IMG/VR virus record: IMGVR_UViG_3300032265_000762
Location: 1-27,162 of that record
From: a virus
Direction: 5' to 3' (one strand)
DNA length: 27,162 bases
Shown here: positions 7,492 through 22,400 of the stretch, piece by piece
Numbering within the stretch: the first letter of the stretch is position 1
Layout of the letters: every line of letters starts with the position of its first letter
Notes under the pieces: model-generated
Seen by the model: only the letters and a program-made list of their open reading frames with translations
What the model was told of the DNA's origin: nothing
Database searches by the model: none
Position numbers and translations under genes: made by a program

Positions 7492-10400
7492 TTAACTCTT
7501 GTAATCTGTGTACCAAATACCTGGACTAACCTTTAAAAACTCAGCAATTTTACTGTTATCATTTAGAATGTTAACTGGGTTATTTTTATCACCATCCCAA
7601 GCAGTACCAATTTGTTTGATTACAGTAATATGGGTTCCTTTGTTTAACAAATTAGTCAATGTTAAAGATTTAGATATTCCATCTACTGTAAAATCTGCTG
7701 GCAATGCTATATCACCTGCTGGGCTATAAGGGTTAACATTAACGTTGTGAACACTATACCCTTGTTTTTTCAAGCGAATATTGCCTATGAAGAATGTCCA
7801 GTTAGCACTATCGGCACTGAATGTTGCTCCACTTGAGTGCGCATTTGTACATCTATAGGTATAGCTACCTATGTTAACAATATCTCCAACATTGTATGTA
7901 ACTCCAGAGGCCCATGCTGATCCATCGTTATAACCGCCAACAAACACTTCGATATCGCCAGGAACTTCTGCTAGGACTTCGTGAGTTTTTGCGTCTTTTA
8001 TCGGATATAATTGCGGAGCAAAACTTAAATTAACAGTATTTGTTCCGTCACTTATGATTTGTTCTGTCAACGTTGTTTCGGTATAAGGTATAGTTTCAGT
8101 TGGGCCGATATCTTGAACAAACGCACCTGCTTTATGTAACTTATAAACTCCTGTACCTAGTGTACCACGACGTAATCGGCTTAATGTATTTCCATTTTTA
8201 GCAAAATATTCAATACGTTCCCCTCGTATTTCAATTACGCCTGGCTTATTAGCTGTAGGATTTGGTACATCAAAATTGTCAGCGTCAGTTAAAACCATAC
8301 GGGTATCGTTCAAATGTAAATCTTGAGCAAGTGTAGTCCTCTTGCTCAAACTCAATCGTTTGTAACTTACTCTGTTTAACATGTCTTTGAACTGCATGTA
8401 AGCAATTCCTGGGGATAATACATTACTGCCAAATGTAATAAATGTTAAACGATCAGTTTTATTAGGTAATACTGCCAACTGAACGCTTTGTTTATCGTCG
8501 TTTAATTTGTAGTCAATCGTAGGTGTGAGTAATGTGCCGTTTTTAGTAATCCAAACATAACCGTCATCTAAGATTGTTCTATCTAGTTTTATTAAACCTG
8601 AAGCTAGATTTTTATAGTAATAGTACTCAACAGTATTTGGTGTTAACGAAATATTAGACGTTACATCAATACTAGATCTGCGTATGTCTAGCATACTATG
8701 ATTATATGAGCTAGTTACCTCAACTGTGTGTGTATGGTCGTAGGCTTGAGTAAATGTAATTGTCTTTGCTATCGGATCGTAGAAATAGCTTTCGTCAGTG
8801 GTAATACTTACAAGTAATGTTGTTCCTTTGTACAGTGTATAAGCATTTTTTGTCAGCGTAATAATAATTCCAGAAAGATCTACAGTATAGTCTGCGCCTA
8901 ATTTTAAAGTTATACCATTGGCTATAACATTAATATTTTGAATTGTTGCTGAGTAAGGAACAATCTTTGCTGGATCAATATTATAGTTTAGTCGATTTTT
9001 TCCGATTGTAAAATAGTTATCGTTAGGACCCGATAAGATAGTTTGATCTACTCGAACTATCATATTAGATTCGTTTGGTAAACTTGTTCCAACTGGATAG
9101 GCTAATGAATATGTTAGATTTACTCCGTTAGTTGGTATAATTTCTTTGTTTGTCACAACAAATGTTTGCTGTGCTCCACTAACTATAATAAAATTAATTA
9201 AACTTCCTGCTGTTGGAGGTGTAACAAATTTAAAACCAACTGCATTAGCAAAATCGTATGTGGCATCTGTTTTAAATATTCTTGGATTTGCCGCTAGTCC
9301 ATCAACATAAATTACTGATGTGATATCTTTCAACCAAGGTGCTTTAGTTACAAATTCAGTAGTAATTCCGTCGCCGACAAAATAGTCAAGATCAAGTATG
9401 TTAGAACCAGCAAATCCTATATTGAATACAGTTACAACAGTATGAGCTGCAGGCGTTACAGTTAGCGTAATTTTTTTATTTCTGTAATCAACTGCATAAT
9501 CAATTCCTTCAGTTTTTATTACACTACCGACCTTAACAATTAACGCTTTTGGACTATTAGGTTGTTGTGCCAATGTGTAAACGTTTTGTGTACCGTCTGC
9601 AATAAAATTTTCTACTTGAATATTTGCGGCGCCCGAATTAGATCTATCATAAACTTTAATAGCAACAGCGTCTACTACTTGCCCAGGTACAACTTCTTCG
9701 GGAGCCGGACTAGTAGTAGGAGTAACCATGCCATCGCCGTCGACTATGATATCATCTGCCGACAGACCCGTAGCAGTACCATACGCTAGATCTCCGCCAA
9801 CTAGAGAAGTATCATAATCGTTAGCATTTGGTAATATAGATCCGTCGCTGGTACTACGTCTAAAAATAAATTCGTCACCAGTTAATACTGTATATGTGTT
9901 TGGTATTGCAAATGTCTTTTGATATAATCCTGGAGCAACTTGACTATCGGGTATGCCATCAGATACTAAAGTTGACATTATAGCATTTTTATTAGTTTGA
10001 TTAATAGTACCGTAATTTGTATCGTCTAACCTAGTAGGACTAATTTTTCCGGTAATATTTAAAACTGTTATGCTCGGTAATCCTGTTGGATATACAATAT
10101 TGTTAAGTACGGCAGTTCCATTAGCATTGATTGTAATATCGGTTGGCTGTGCTAGTGTTTTAGTAAAAGTTAATTCAACACCTGAATTAATATTTGCGTA
10201 CAAAATTGTATTAATAGCAACTGTTTGACTGTCAATAATAGCAGTAACACGAGAATTATAAATCAAAGAACTAATGGTCAAACAAGATACTATATCATTA
10301 ACATTAATGTATGTTGTATCGGTAACAGTTAATTGTGTACTACCCGAGAAGTTAAATGTAAATGTTAAATTGCCACTAGGAATACTGTCAGGAGCTCTAT

Positions 10401-13400
10401 TCAATGTGACTGTATTTGTTGCTAGATTAACACTAGCAACTTTATGTATAGCACTACCAATGATAGTGCCCGCTTGTGTTTTTGTTCCAGTAGCTTTACT
10501 TAGATAGCTTACACTAGTTGTTGTACAAGCAGTAACAGTATATGTTCCATCATAAACAACTGGTAACACATTGTTAACAATAATTGTTTGACCTATACTG
10601 TATGGTGGGGTTGATACTGGATCAAATGTTAGTGTAACTGTTGTTCCATCACCGCTAGCACCTGTAGTTGTTAATACAGCTACATTCGAACTAAAACCTA
10701 CTCCAATAATACCCATACCTGGAAAAATTCCGCTAGCATCGACCACAACTAAAGTTGTTTCATAGCTGCCGTCTGGATTATATGTGGTAATATGTCCGGA
10801 CGTATTGATATGACTAATTGTTGTGGCTGTTGGACTGTTATCAACAATATTATAACCAAATTCTAATTGATTAGCATAGGTGCCAGTTCTGTTATCGTAA
10901 GAATCAATATTATTTTTAATTTGATAAACGTTTATTTCTGTACCGTTAGCAGGTACGTATGGCAAGGTAAAACTATGTGTGTTAGCTGCCACGGTTACAA
11001 AGTAATCGTCAAAGCTACTATCAAAGTTATCCCATTTATCTTTATAATACGGGCTTGATCCCCATCCTGTTTGTACATTAAATCCAAGTCCGTTAACTAT
11101 AGCACCACCATAATCGATACCTGTCATTAACTGTGCTAGATCTTTTCCTAACATACCAGTGCCAGGTTCGTAATAAAATTCAATACGATCTGCGGCATTT
11201 AACATGGCTGGATTAATTAAGTAAGTTACAGATAATACAGATCCATCAGCAGGAGCATTACCTATAGCAAATTTTAATAATCCTGAATATTGTGTGTAAC
11301 CGTTAACTGTTGAAGCCACTGTGCTTAATGTATATAACTCTCTTAAAACTGGAATTCCGTCAACAGTAATTGTACTTTGTCCTACACGAATATCCGGAGC
11401 CCAAGTTAATGGGAATTTCAACTGACTTCCGTTGCCACTAAACGTCTGAGTTTGTTGTAATTGAGTTATGTAATTTGTGTGTGATACACGGTCAAATCTC
11501 ATGCCAATAGTAGTAGTACGAATAACAGTTTCACCAATAATAGCAACTGCCCTAGCTTGTACTCCACCGACACGTAGTCCACCGTCTAAAGTAATTGTAG
11601 GAGTTGTTAAGTATCCGCTACCTGGTGTTAATAAAACAACACGAGTCACAACACCGTTGCTGATAAAGGCTCTACCAGTAGCACCAAGGCCGCTTTCGCT
11701 AGTAAAGACTACCTGAGGAGGAATATTATACCCGGATCCGCCGTTGATTAATACAATTTCTGTTACAATAAAACCTACGTTGTCTAACCAGAATTTCCAA
11801 GGATATGTTTCTATAGCAGTATCGCCAGCAGAAAGTTTACCGTGTTGAACAGTCACATCAATTATACCGACTTTGCCATTTTCATAAATTGGCATTACAT
11901 CAAAATCAGTAATAGGTAACTGAGCTGTGTCTAAACTTTCATAGTTGCTTACATATTCTCTAACTTTTGTTCTATAAGGTTTAACCTCCGCAACATAGTC
12001 TTCAAAGTTTGCTAAATTATCAACTGGATAATTCACTGGCTGATTTAACGCACCAACATTGTGTTGTGCTTTAACAAAACTAGTTTTAAATATCCAATCT
12101 ACATATACTTGTTCGCTCAATACATAATGAACACTATTGAAGAAAAGATTTAAGTATTCTTGTTTTAAATTATCTATAAAAATATTATTTTTAATAGTGT
12201 TTAAGATAATTCTTAGTTCAGCTGACGCAACCGTATCAAATCCTTCCACGTCAAAGATACTAGCATCGTAACCAACATTTGTTCCTGAAAAATTATATAA
12301 ATTTTTATTAAATTGTATAGTTCCATTTTGTATACCTACAGTTTGATAACTTTGTGTCCAATCAAAGGATACTACACTACTATATCTTTCCAATAAGGTC
12401 CAATTTCCTGAATTATTATTATTAACTCGAACTAATATACCTATACCACTATCCCTCAGTTGACTAATTTGATCTGCGATAGTATATAATTCAGAAAAAT
12501 TGTTAACTACAAAATCTGGAGCATCAAATTGAGAATATCCAGTAGCATACCAGTCAGCGTAACTCCAGTAATTTCTTACATCATAACTTTGTGTTAGTGT
12601 TCTAGACCATTGTTTGTAGACAGGATCGTAAGTGTATACACTCCATTGATTGTTTGCTTGACTATCACTATGAACTAGTACAGCATAGTTTCTAATAGAA
12701 CATTGTGTATTATTATCATACCCGTTGCCTGGAGATAAAATAGTAGCACCGATAACTTGTCCAAGAGCGTTAATAGTTGCTCTTACTACTGCGCCTGTTC
12801 CTGATCCAGAAATTTCTATATATGGAGATGTTGCTAGTCCATTTATACTAGGGACGTAGCCTTTACCAGCAAAATTTATTATAATACCTGTAACTTGTCC
12901 GTTTGTAACAATTGGACTTAAGTTTGGTTTAGAAAAACTAGCAATAGTAGCATATGGTAACTCAGCATCTGTATCCAATATAGCATCGTACAAGCCAGCA
13001 ACCACGGTTGGTTCTTTATCATAACTTGTTAAACTGCTAATGTTAAGTTCAGCAATTTGATTATTAATCATTACACCATTTGCTTGTTCGATCAACTGCT
13101 TCAATGCTTCGAATCGATTAATGAACATACCCTGTCTAGGTCTGTTTTCTATACCGTATTTTAATTTAAATGGTAGTCGTGGATCAGGGACTACTTTACC
13201 TTGTTTATCTATTCCGCACAAACTATCAAACCATTTTTGTTCAATTGTTTTAGGTAAATTAATATTAGGATCATTGCTAATCATTTTGTACTGTGTATGT
13301 ACATTCTGATCAGTTTTATCTATTTCCCAATATTCTACGGACAGTACAACATCCGATGCTGTTAGATAACCTTTAACATTAGTTAAACTAAATGTGCTCA

Positions 13401-16400
13401 ATCCAGTAATTGCTAGATATGTATAATCTTGTCCTCGAGGATTAGCAATTAGACTTGCCACATCCATAGCTGACATGTTTCTTCCAGCCACATACGGAAT
13501 TACAGTTTTATTCTTAACCCAGAAATAGTAAGTATTTTTAAATGTTTTACTAATTTTATCATATGACTGAGTTACCGCATAAGCTGTATCACCGTACAAA
13601 CTCTTGCCGCTTATTCCGCTAGCTAGACCGGCATTGGTATCAGCTTGGAGATCCCATTGACTTGGCTTTAGTGTAGAAGATACCCATTCGTAGATATCTA
13701 TACTAGCATTAGTAGCTAATTGATTCCATGTGCTATTTCTATAAACAATGTCCTGATCGTAACTGTTAATAAATTTAGCTGTTCTTAGATCCCACCATAA
13801 TTGACCAATTTGTTTTTTTGACCATATACTAGTAGTATTCACGACCAAATTGCTTGGTCCTATGCTATAGACTGCTGGATCATAAAAAGTTTTATATCTA
13901 ATTTCTTCTTCGGCAGGTCCTGGAATTTTTCCTTGTATTGGATCTACTACATCTAAATATTTTAATAAACTACCAGTCGCTCTGTTATACAAAAATGCTT
14001 TTTTAATTTTTTTAACATCGGCAACTGGTACTTGATTTGTGTGTATTGTCCAAGTATATGTGTTTGGTAGTTTATAATAATTATAAACTACACCTGTGTA
14101 AGTATAAGAATTTACAGTGGTATTAGGAGCCCCAGCAAAAATTTGATTTGATCCTACGGCAAATGCCAATCCTAAACCGTCAGTAGCAGAACTAGTTGCC
14201 GATATTGTTTCGCTGTATACCCATTTTGTATCATAGCGATCGTATATGTCAATGCGCCCAGATGAATTAACTGTCGAAAAGACTACCAATGTCTTATAAT
14301 CATTCATAAAGGCAATTTTAGTTCCAAAATCATCTACAACATCTGATCTAGGATTGACAGAATAAGTGTTAGTGGTATCATATTGGCCAGTTGCTAACAA
14401 CGGATATACTTTAACAACGCCAGTTGTCGAAGCTTCTGGATCGCTGACAGCAATGTATTGAGCCGAGTCTGAAACACTGATACTTGAAGCAAACGCAGTT
14501 GTTGTTCCCGATATTGTCTGACTAAAGACAAAGCCATTGCCTGAATTTTTGTATATTGTAAGAGATCCAATTTGTGATCCACCGCTTGCCGCAACAGCCA
14601 AAGTCAATCCATCATTACTTACGTTTATCGAACTACCAAAATTGCTACCTGTAGTTGCTCCCATATAGGTGATATCATACTGCCAGCTGGTTGTAACAAA
14701 ATTTAGTACACCCGACGGTGTGCTATCTGGGCTTCCTGAAAGTTCAAGAGTTGTACTACTTAATACTGCCGTAACTGTTTGGCCGGTGATAAATCCTACA
14801 CCCTGAACTACTAGTCCTACTGTAATACCCGTAGTACTAGTAACTACTAGTGTAGCATAACTACTACCAATAGGATTGTAAGCAGAACTTGCTTTAATGT
14901 TGGAAGTATAAATTAATTTATAAACGCGGCCTGTACCGCTGTTATATCCAACTGCTCCTACATATAATTCATTAGTATTAAATGCGATTGTTGATCCAAA
15001 TTGTTCTCCGGTAACGTGACTTGGATCTAATCCAACAGAAGGACTTACAATAGAATCTACTAATGAATAACTATTTCCAAATGATTGTTGATATAAACTA
15101 ATCACACCTTGATTAGTATTCGAACTGTTATTAGCTATTGAAGTAATATCTACTGGAATATATGGTATTTGTTTCCAAGCTGATATGCCGTACGGCGCAA
15201 CAATTTGATAACCATTAACAAATCCAGTAATAGGTGTTGGTAAAGTTACTAACAAATCATTTATAATATCTAAACCGCCAACACTGCTACCTTTGATTAA
15301 TACCTGATCTCCTGCAAGATACCCTGTTCCTGTGCCCGACACTGTAACAGTATAACCAGCTAGGACGGGTTTGACAGTAAATTTTGCTCCAGACGCTAAT
15401 ACTAAAGAACCTGACAAACTTGTATAAGTTTGCGGCGGAGTTCCTACACTTGACCAAGTGATAGTACTGATAGATGCTTGAGCAACTGACTGAACTACAA
15501 TAGTGATATCGTTAACCGAATCTACACCGCCTACTTGAGATCCTAAAATAGTAATTCTATTACCTACTTTGTAACCTGCTCCGCCGGATATAACATTTAC
15601 TGTATAACTTGTTCCAATTACTACAACATTGAATCGAGCACCTTGGGCTTGATTTTGAGTAATGCCTGTTACATTACTATATTGATGTAATAACGCATTG
15701 GTTGTTTGATAATAATAGGTACCGTCCGTTACAATAGCCTTAGCAATGTAATCAGTATTGTTAGGTGTAGAATATATGCCTTTGTAATTAGTTGCCACAT
15801 ATCCAGATGTAGGACTGCCTATTGCTAGCCATTTTTTATCATTACTTATTGCCACAGTAGTGGCAGCAGATGCTCTTGAATTTTTATTTACTGACCCTAC
15901 TAGGACACTAAAATCTGATATATTTTGTCCACCAAGATGTGATACATCGACAGTTAGATGATCGTTTACTTGATAGTTTGTGCCGCCGTAGTTTAATAAA
16001 ATACTAATCACTAGTCCATTGGCAACTGTTACTGTGGCTGTAGCTCCTGATCCGGTACCAGTAGTAGTGTATTTCAAAGGAACATTTGGATATACAGTTG
16101 TTCCAGTAGCTGGTACATAACCTGAGCCGCAATTATTACTTACTTGAACTTCAAAAGGAGTATTTGATTGACCTCCAAGATATTTTGCGTCTGCTGTTAG
16201 TATCTGACCACTTACATACTGCGTATTATATCTTACTAATTGAACAAATGTAACTACGCCATTGGTGATTGTAATGTTTGCTACTGCATCAGTTCCGGTA
16301 CCGCCGATCAACGGCACATTAGAATATGAAGCTATACCGTTGGCTGGCAAGTAACCTGACCCACCTGATACCAAAGTTAGTGATAAACCTAAGCCAGACG

Positions 16401-19400
16401 TATTAAAAGATGTCAGTGTGCCTTGTACACCCAATCCAGGTGTTCCAGAATAGTTAGCTGAAATAAAAGGTGTTTGAATTAATTGATTTCTTGACCAATC
16501 AGTTACTATACCCGCTTTTGAATATATAGCTGTTTGTCCGTCTGATGCTGTTATTGCTGCAATATCTCCAGCTTTATTCATAGCAATCGCACGACCAAAA
16601 TTATGATTATTAGCTAATGCCTGGTCATTAATGACTGAACTATAGTATACAGGATCATAAATCCAGCTAGCCCAATTGGTATTAGATGCTGAAATTTTAT
16701 CAGTCCATAACAACTGTCCAACTACCGGAGTTAGTGGGTTTAAAGATTCCAGTTGATCTATCGATGAATTTAAAGCACGTTGAGATATAAAATAAAATAT
16801 TTCAATAGTTGCTAGGTCATTAAAAGGAGCAAACACTACATTAGGTTTTAAATTAACTGTAAATGAATTTGTAGTCGTTGCTGTTATCACATAGAAACTA
16901 TTTATTTTTGCCGTACCTATAATTCCAACGCAATCTCCTATATTGAATGTAACTGTAGTAGCTACTGTAATAGTGATTGTATTTGGTGTAGGACGAGTAT
17001 CAGATGTAACAGATCCTACCGATCCGGCAGCATATTTTAATGTGTATCTATAAACATTCCAGTCATAAGGAGGAGGAGCAAACGCACACCATATATAATT
17101 GCCATCAACATATTTTGTTGGATCATAAGAAGTTATATCTGACAAATGACCTAAACTTAAATTAACATCTTTTGAATTCACATAGCCTGCGCTGAGCAAC
17201 AAAGGTTTATATTTTTTAAGAACGGGCCACGGGTTAGAATCGTATCCGTTAGGTAATACATATACATCGCTGGGCAAAACTTGTGTGATAAGTGGATTTA
17301 AATTTTTATCTATTTGATTAACTAAACTGTACCCTTGGGGATTACTTCTTACTAGTCCTTCATTTAATACAAATTCAATTTGTTGATATGCGTTAGCCGC
17401 ACCATATTGGCCGACTCTTACTGCCCACTCTTCATAAAATACTAGACTTTCTTTGTGCTCGCTACTAAGCACATCAAATAATTTATTAAGAACATTCTGC
17501 GTACCTTTTTCTCTAATCATTCCTTGGTAGAATTTAAATTCACTAACATCATCTTGAATAATATTATCGAGATACTGACGTTTTTGATAACCAATTAAAT
17601 GCTGACCCATTTTTTGTTGTGCACTATCAAAGCTGTCGACATCGAGTCCATAAAAATCCTGGAACTGTGTAGCAATGTTCGTCCAGTTAGGAATTATCTG
17701 ACTAGTTGGTTTTTTAGATAATTCTGTCCATTGTGTTAAATCAAAAATTTCTTTACCTGGTAAAAAAGCATTAGCACTATAATAGTATCCTTGATAATTT
17801 ATAATATCACCAAGATTATAATCTTGCCACTGTTGCCAGTTTTGTATTTTTGCTGCATCAAAAATAAATCCTGGAATGTCAAGGCCGCCGTACCAGCCAG
17901 TGGTAATATAACCTGAAACTTTGATACGTTCTTGTCTGTAACCACTTTCTGGATTGTAGATAGTATCATTAAATATTGTAGTGTTATTAAGAATAACAAC
18001 ATGCTCATGCTGAACAAGATAAAAACTTGCTCCGTAAATACCGTCTTTATTTCTTGGACTATATTGTACTGTATTGTTTTTTCGATAGCTATCTAAATCT
18101 GCTTTAGATATAGCTGTACCATTTACTTTAAATATTTCATATTGATTAAAAGGATTATTAATATCGTCTACTACATTTAATGGAGTTACAAACGTAATAT
18201 TACCAGCGGCCGGACTTAAACTTATAACACTTGCTCCGTCAACACTCAATCCGTCTAACTTGTTAAAATAACTATATTCAAATACGTCCGATGCTGGTAC
18301 ATTTCGTAAAGCACTATAGTATTCACCATTGTATCGAACAATATTTCCGTAAGGAACTACTAGATTTGGTGTCCAATCTGCCCATTTATCGTGTCCAGTA
18401 CTCCATTTTTGAGTCGACCAAAACATAAACTCTTTGGCACTAGTTTCCCAGTTGCTTACAATTCCTAAATTAAGATTGAATTGATTGAATAGGAATCCTT
18501 GATCTTTTAAATATTCACCGTAGCCTAACAAGAAATCAACTACATCCTGTTGAGTACTAAATGTTGTTCCATAAGGTACTGTAATTGCTTGTGTATTATC
18601 CCATGCTTTTCTAAAATTAGCAGTAATGCCACCGATGATTGGTAAGAACGGTAAGCTAACAAATTGTGTATTATCAAAAGTTACACCCGAAGTCGTTAAC
18701 ACTAGTGCTTTGAAAAATCCGCCGTTATATTTTATAATGGTTCCTGCGGCATACTGTTCATTAGGCGCCCAGTTAACAAAACTTTCTGAAATACCGCCAA
18801 CATTTATGTCAGCACCTGGTTGAGAATAAGCATAGTACTTAAAGTATGGTTGGGTCTGACTGTAACCACTTACTTGGTAACCGCCTTGCAATCTAGTTAC
18901 GATAACTCCACTGTATGTTAATTTTTTAGTAGGACTAGAACTATTCAAGAACACTTGATAATCTTCTTTTGGAATAAAAACACTACCTTTGCTACTAGGA
19001 GTTTTGCTATCTAATAATAAATTAAACTGATCTTGATTTGTAAAAGAACCAACTCTATAGGACAGACGAATATCCATAGTTGTTAGATCATTGGCATAAC
19101 CTTCATAGGATTTTAAATTATTACTAAAAATATAATTTAAAATAAGATTGACCACATAGTTAATAACTCCAGCAGTTTGTACTCGAGTAGTGCTAGAAGA
19201 AATACTAGGTAGTATAATATCTCGAGGCCTGATTCTTAATCCAGTGTCCTTGTAAATCAATTGATTAGCTTTGTTTTTCACAACACGACTTCTATCTAAC
19301 AACACACCAAATGTTTTAGATGGAGTCAATAATGCGCTTGTAATTAACAAGCTAAATGGATAATGACTGCTCCGACGCCAACTGGCCTCAACAGGAGCAA

Positions 19401-22400
19401 CATCACCAAACACAAAGTTAAAATCTATACTGGGTTTTATTGTGCCTAATGCTAGTCCTGAGAATAAAGGACTAATAAGATTTCCAGATTCGTCAACCGG
19501 AATATGATTCATCAAAAATGGTTTTACATAATCTGCCAAATAGATGCCTGGTGATCCTGGAGCTCTTAGCATACCGTCTGCAATATCTTGCCACATTACT
19601 CGGTTATCTTTGGTATACGGAGCAGGACCATACATTTGATCCCACCAGCTAGGTTTAATAGTTTGTCCTAACATTTCCCAAGGACAAATATTAGGTCGGT
19701 CAGTGTTCAATAACCAACGATACACACCTCTCCAGTACCCTGGTAAACTTGTCTTATCGGGAGCACTATTCTTGGAATAGTTGTAGGTAAAACTATTGTT
19801 ACTATCATAACTTAATGGTTTTGAAAAATCCACACCGACTTCTTTAGCCCAACGATAAAAATTAGGAGCTAGCACCTCATTAAATTCATCTCGAGTATAT
19901 GAGTTTGTTTTACCGTAGCTAGGAATTAGATTATGTACATCAAATATATCTGGATTATATTCAACTTTGATATTATTAAAAATACGTTTTTCTAATTCTA
20001 AGATTAAATCATCACGATAATCTCCATAAGCCAGTACTTGACTGCCATCGTGACCTTGTATCATTAATTGAGGAGCAACTAGTGTGGTATCTAGATAAAT
20101 CTGTGGCTCGTACTTGGGATAGATGCCTAATTTAGTAGGTGTTTCTGGAACAAAAGACCCATCTGTATTATCATATTCCACTGTTGTAATTACATCACCG
20201 TTATTCATTGTTAACGAGTCTGTCATTACTACAAAACCTTGATTGTTAAATGTATAATCTCTACCGTAAATTAATTGTAAACCATTTAGATAAACACCCA
20301 CTGCTTTATTTGAAAGAGTTTCTAGTGTAAATACCGTACTTAGTGGATATGTTTTAATTCTATAATCTACAACTGTGATATTTGTACTTACTTTTGCTCC
20401 ATAAGGAACCATATCGCTAAAATAATAAGGAGCTGTTTTAGGCTTATTACCATTTATTTTTTGCATTATAAGTTCTAACATCACTGACGGTTCAGCATCA
20501 ATACCTAAGTTTTCAGCTGTGGTAATAAAAATTCGTTTAAAATGATTATAGTCATCTCTACTTTGTTCAATAGCTCGTATAACATTGTTTGCCTCGCTGG
20601 TAATATGATACATTGACAAACTTGCCGGACCGCTATGCTGTACAAATTTAGTGCCATATGCTGATGTATTTCCTAAGTCTCTAAGATTACTGCGACCTGG
20701 AAATGAACCAACAAATACTGTTTCTAAATTATCTACTATACTGTTAACATGATCCGATACTTCGCCGAGTGTGAAATCGCCCATTGAGTTGTTTAGTGGA
20801 TTGTTTTGTAAATTAATAGGTATTTCATAATAGCCTTTGCTGTTAATAGGCTGAGCTGCAAACGCTCTAATAGTCAATACATCGGTCAATGCTATTGGAG
20901 TTGCCAATACTATTTTTTTAAACAGTTGACCGTCTACTAATTGCCATAAACTAAGATCTACTCTTTTACCGTTTACATATACTCTAACAATTAGATCAGA
21001 TAAATTTGAAATATCATCAAATATATCTAAATTAAAATTATTTGTTTTATTAGAATTTTCATAAATTCTAATGGCGGCTTGAGTATTTGTAACTAATGAA
21101 GTTTGCCAGCCATTATTGTATACTGTATTACCGGCATAAGTTTGACCAACAAGATAACCCACATTGATATTTTTTATTAGTAATGCTGTATCTTTTTTGT
21201 ATTGAAAACTATCTGTGGCAAGATTAAAATTAAAAACAATATCGCCTATGTTACTAACATTTTTATAACTTAATGGGAATCCCAAAGTTTTATCAGCAAA
21301 ACCAGATCCGACTTTGTAAGAAAATACGGCTGTACCTTTAAATGTTGATCCTGAATAAACGCCGGTATCTCCATAGCTAATGCCGTTATCGTCTACAACA
21401 TCAAATAACGGAGTCTGATTGGTATCCCTCTTTTGCTGGCTTTTAATCCATGTTGTACCATTAAACCAATACATTAAACTTTGATTAGTAATACCTTGAT
21501 TAATTAATACTGTTTGATTTAATTCAGGTGTAACTATTTCAACTAAATGTATTTGTTTTGATTGACCTGTATGTTTTACATCTATGAATTCTACACGATA
21601 TATTTTATTAGTCACTAATGTATCAGTATCTGCTGTAAATAAAATTGTCTGATTATTTGCTAATGAGATTCCGTCAATACTATAGCCTGCTGAACCTTCG
21701 ATGGTTGAAAATGCATCTGTTGTAAAATTGTCAATTAGATCAACATCATCTATGGCAACTGTGCCAAAATTAAATAATTTTAAATCTGCTTTAAATTCAA
21801 TAATAGGACGAGTTGCCCTTGCCAATTGATTTAAATTAGGAATATCTCCGTTGGCCACAGCACTAGCAGTTATTACATCTTGGTGGAACCAACGATTATA
21901 ACGTGACCAAGGATTATGATCTCGGCTGGCACGATTAATCACAATGTAATCTGCAACCGCCGCATAGCCTGTTGCATCACTAAAGGGTTCTTGATCAAAC
22001 GGTGTGTTATCAAATTCAACAGTCTGTGATACAGTATACGGACTAACAATTTCTAAAACACTTTGAGGAACTAGTTTAATCGCAGTACCAACACCTTCTA
22101 CATAGTAGTTTCCTGTAGCATATTTTGCCGGTGTAACATTGCCGCCAAAATTAACTTTCATTCCGTTACTTAGTTGTGTACCATTGGTTAATTTATAAGT
22201 TTTTTTACCTAATACATCTGCTTCAACATTGATATAAGTATTTTGATCAATGTCATAAATTTCTATCACGCCGCCGAGATTAATATCATTTTCACTTTGA
22301 TAATAAATCATAGTAGGAGCATCGTTGGCTATGGTCCAAGTAATCGTTCCTTTCTGTACAGCATACGTGTCTATGCCAGAATTTAAATATCTGTCTACTT

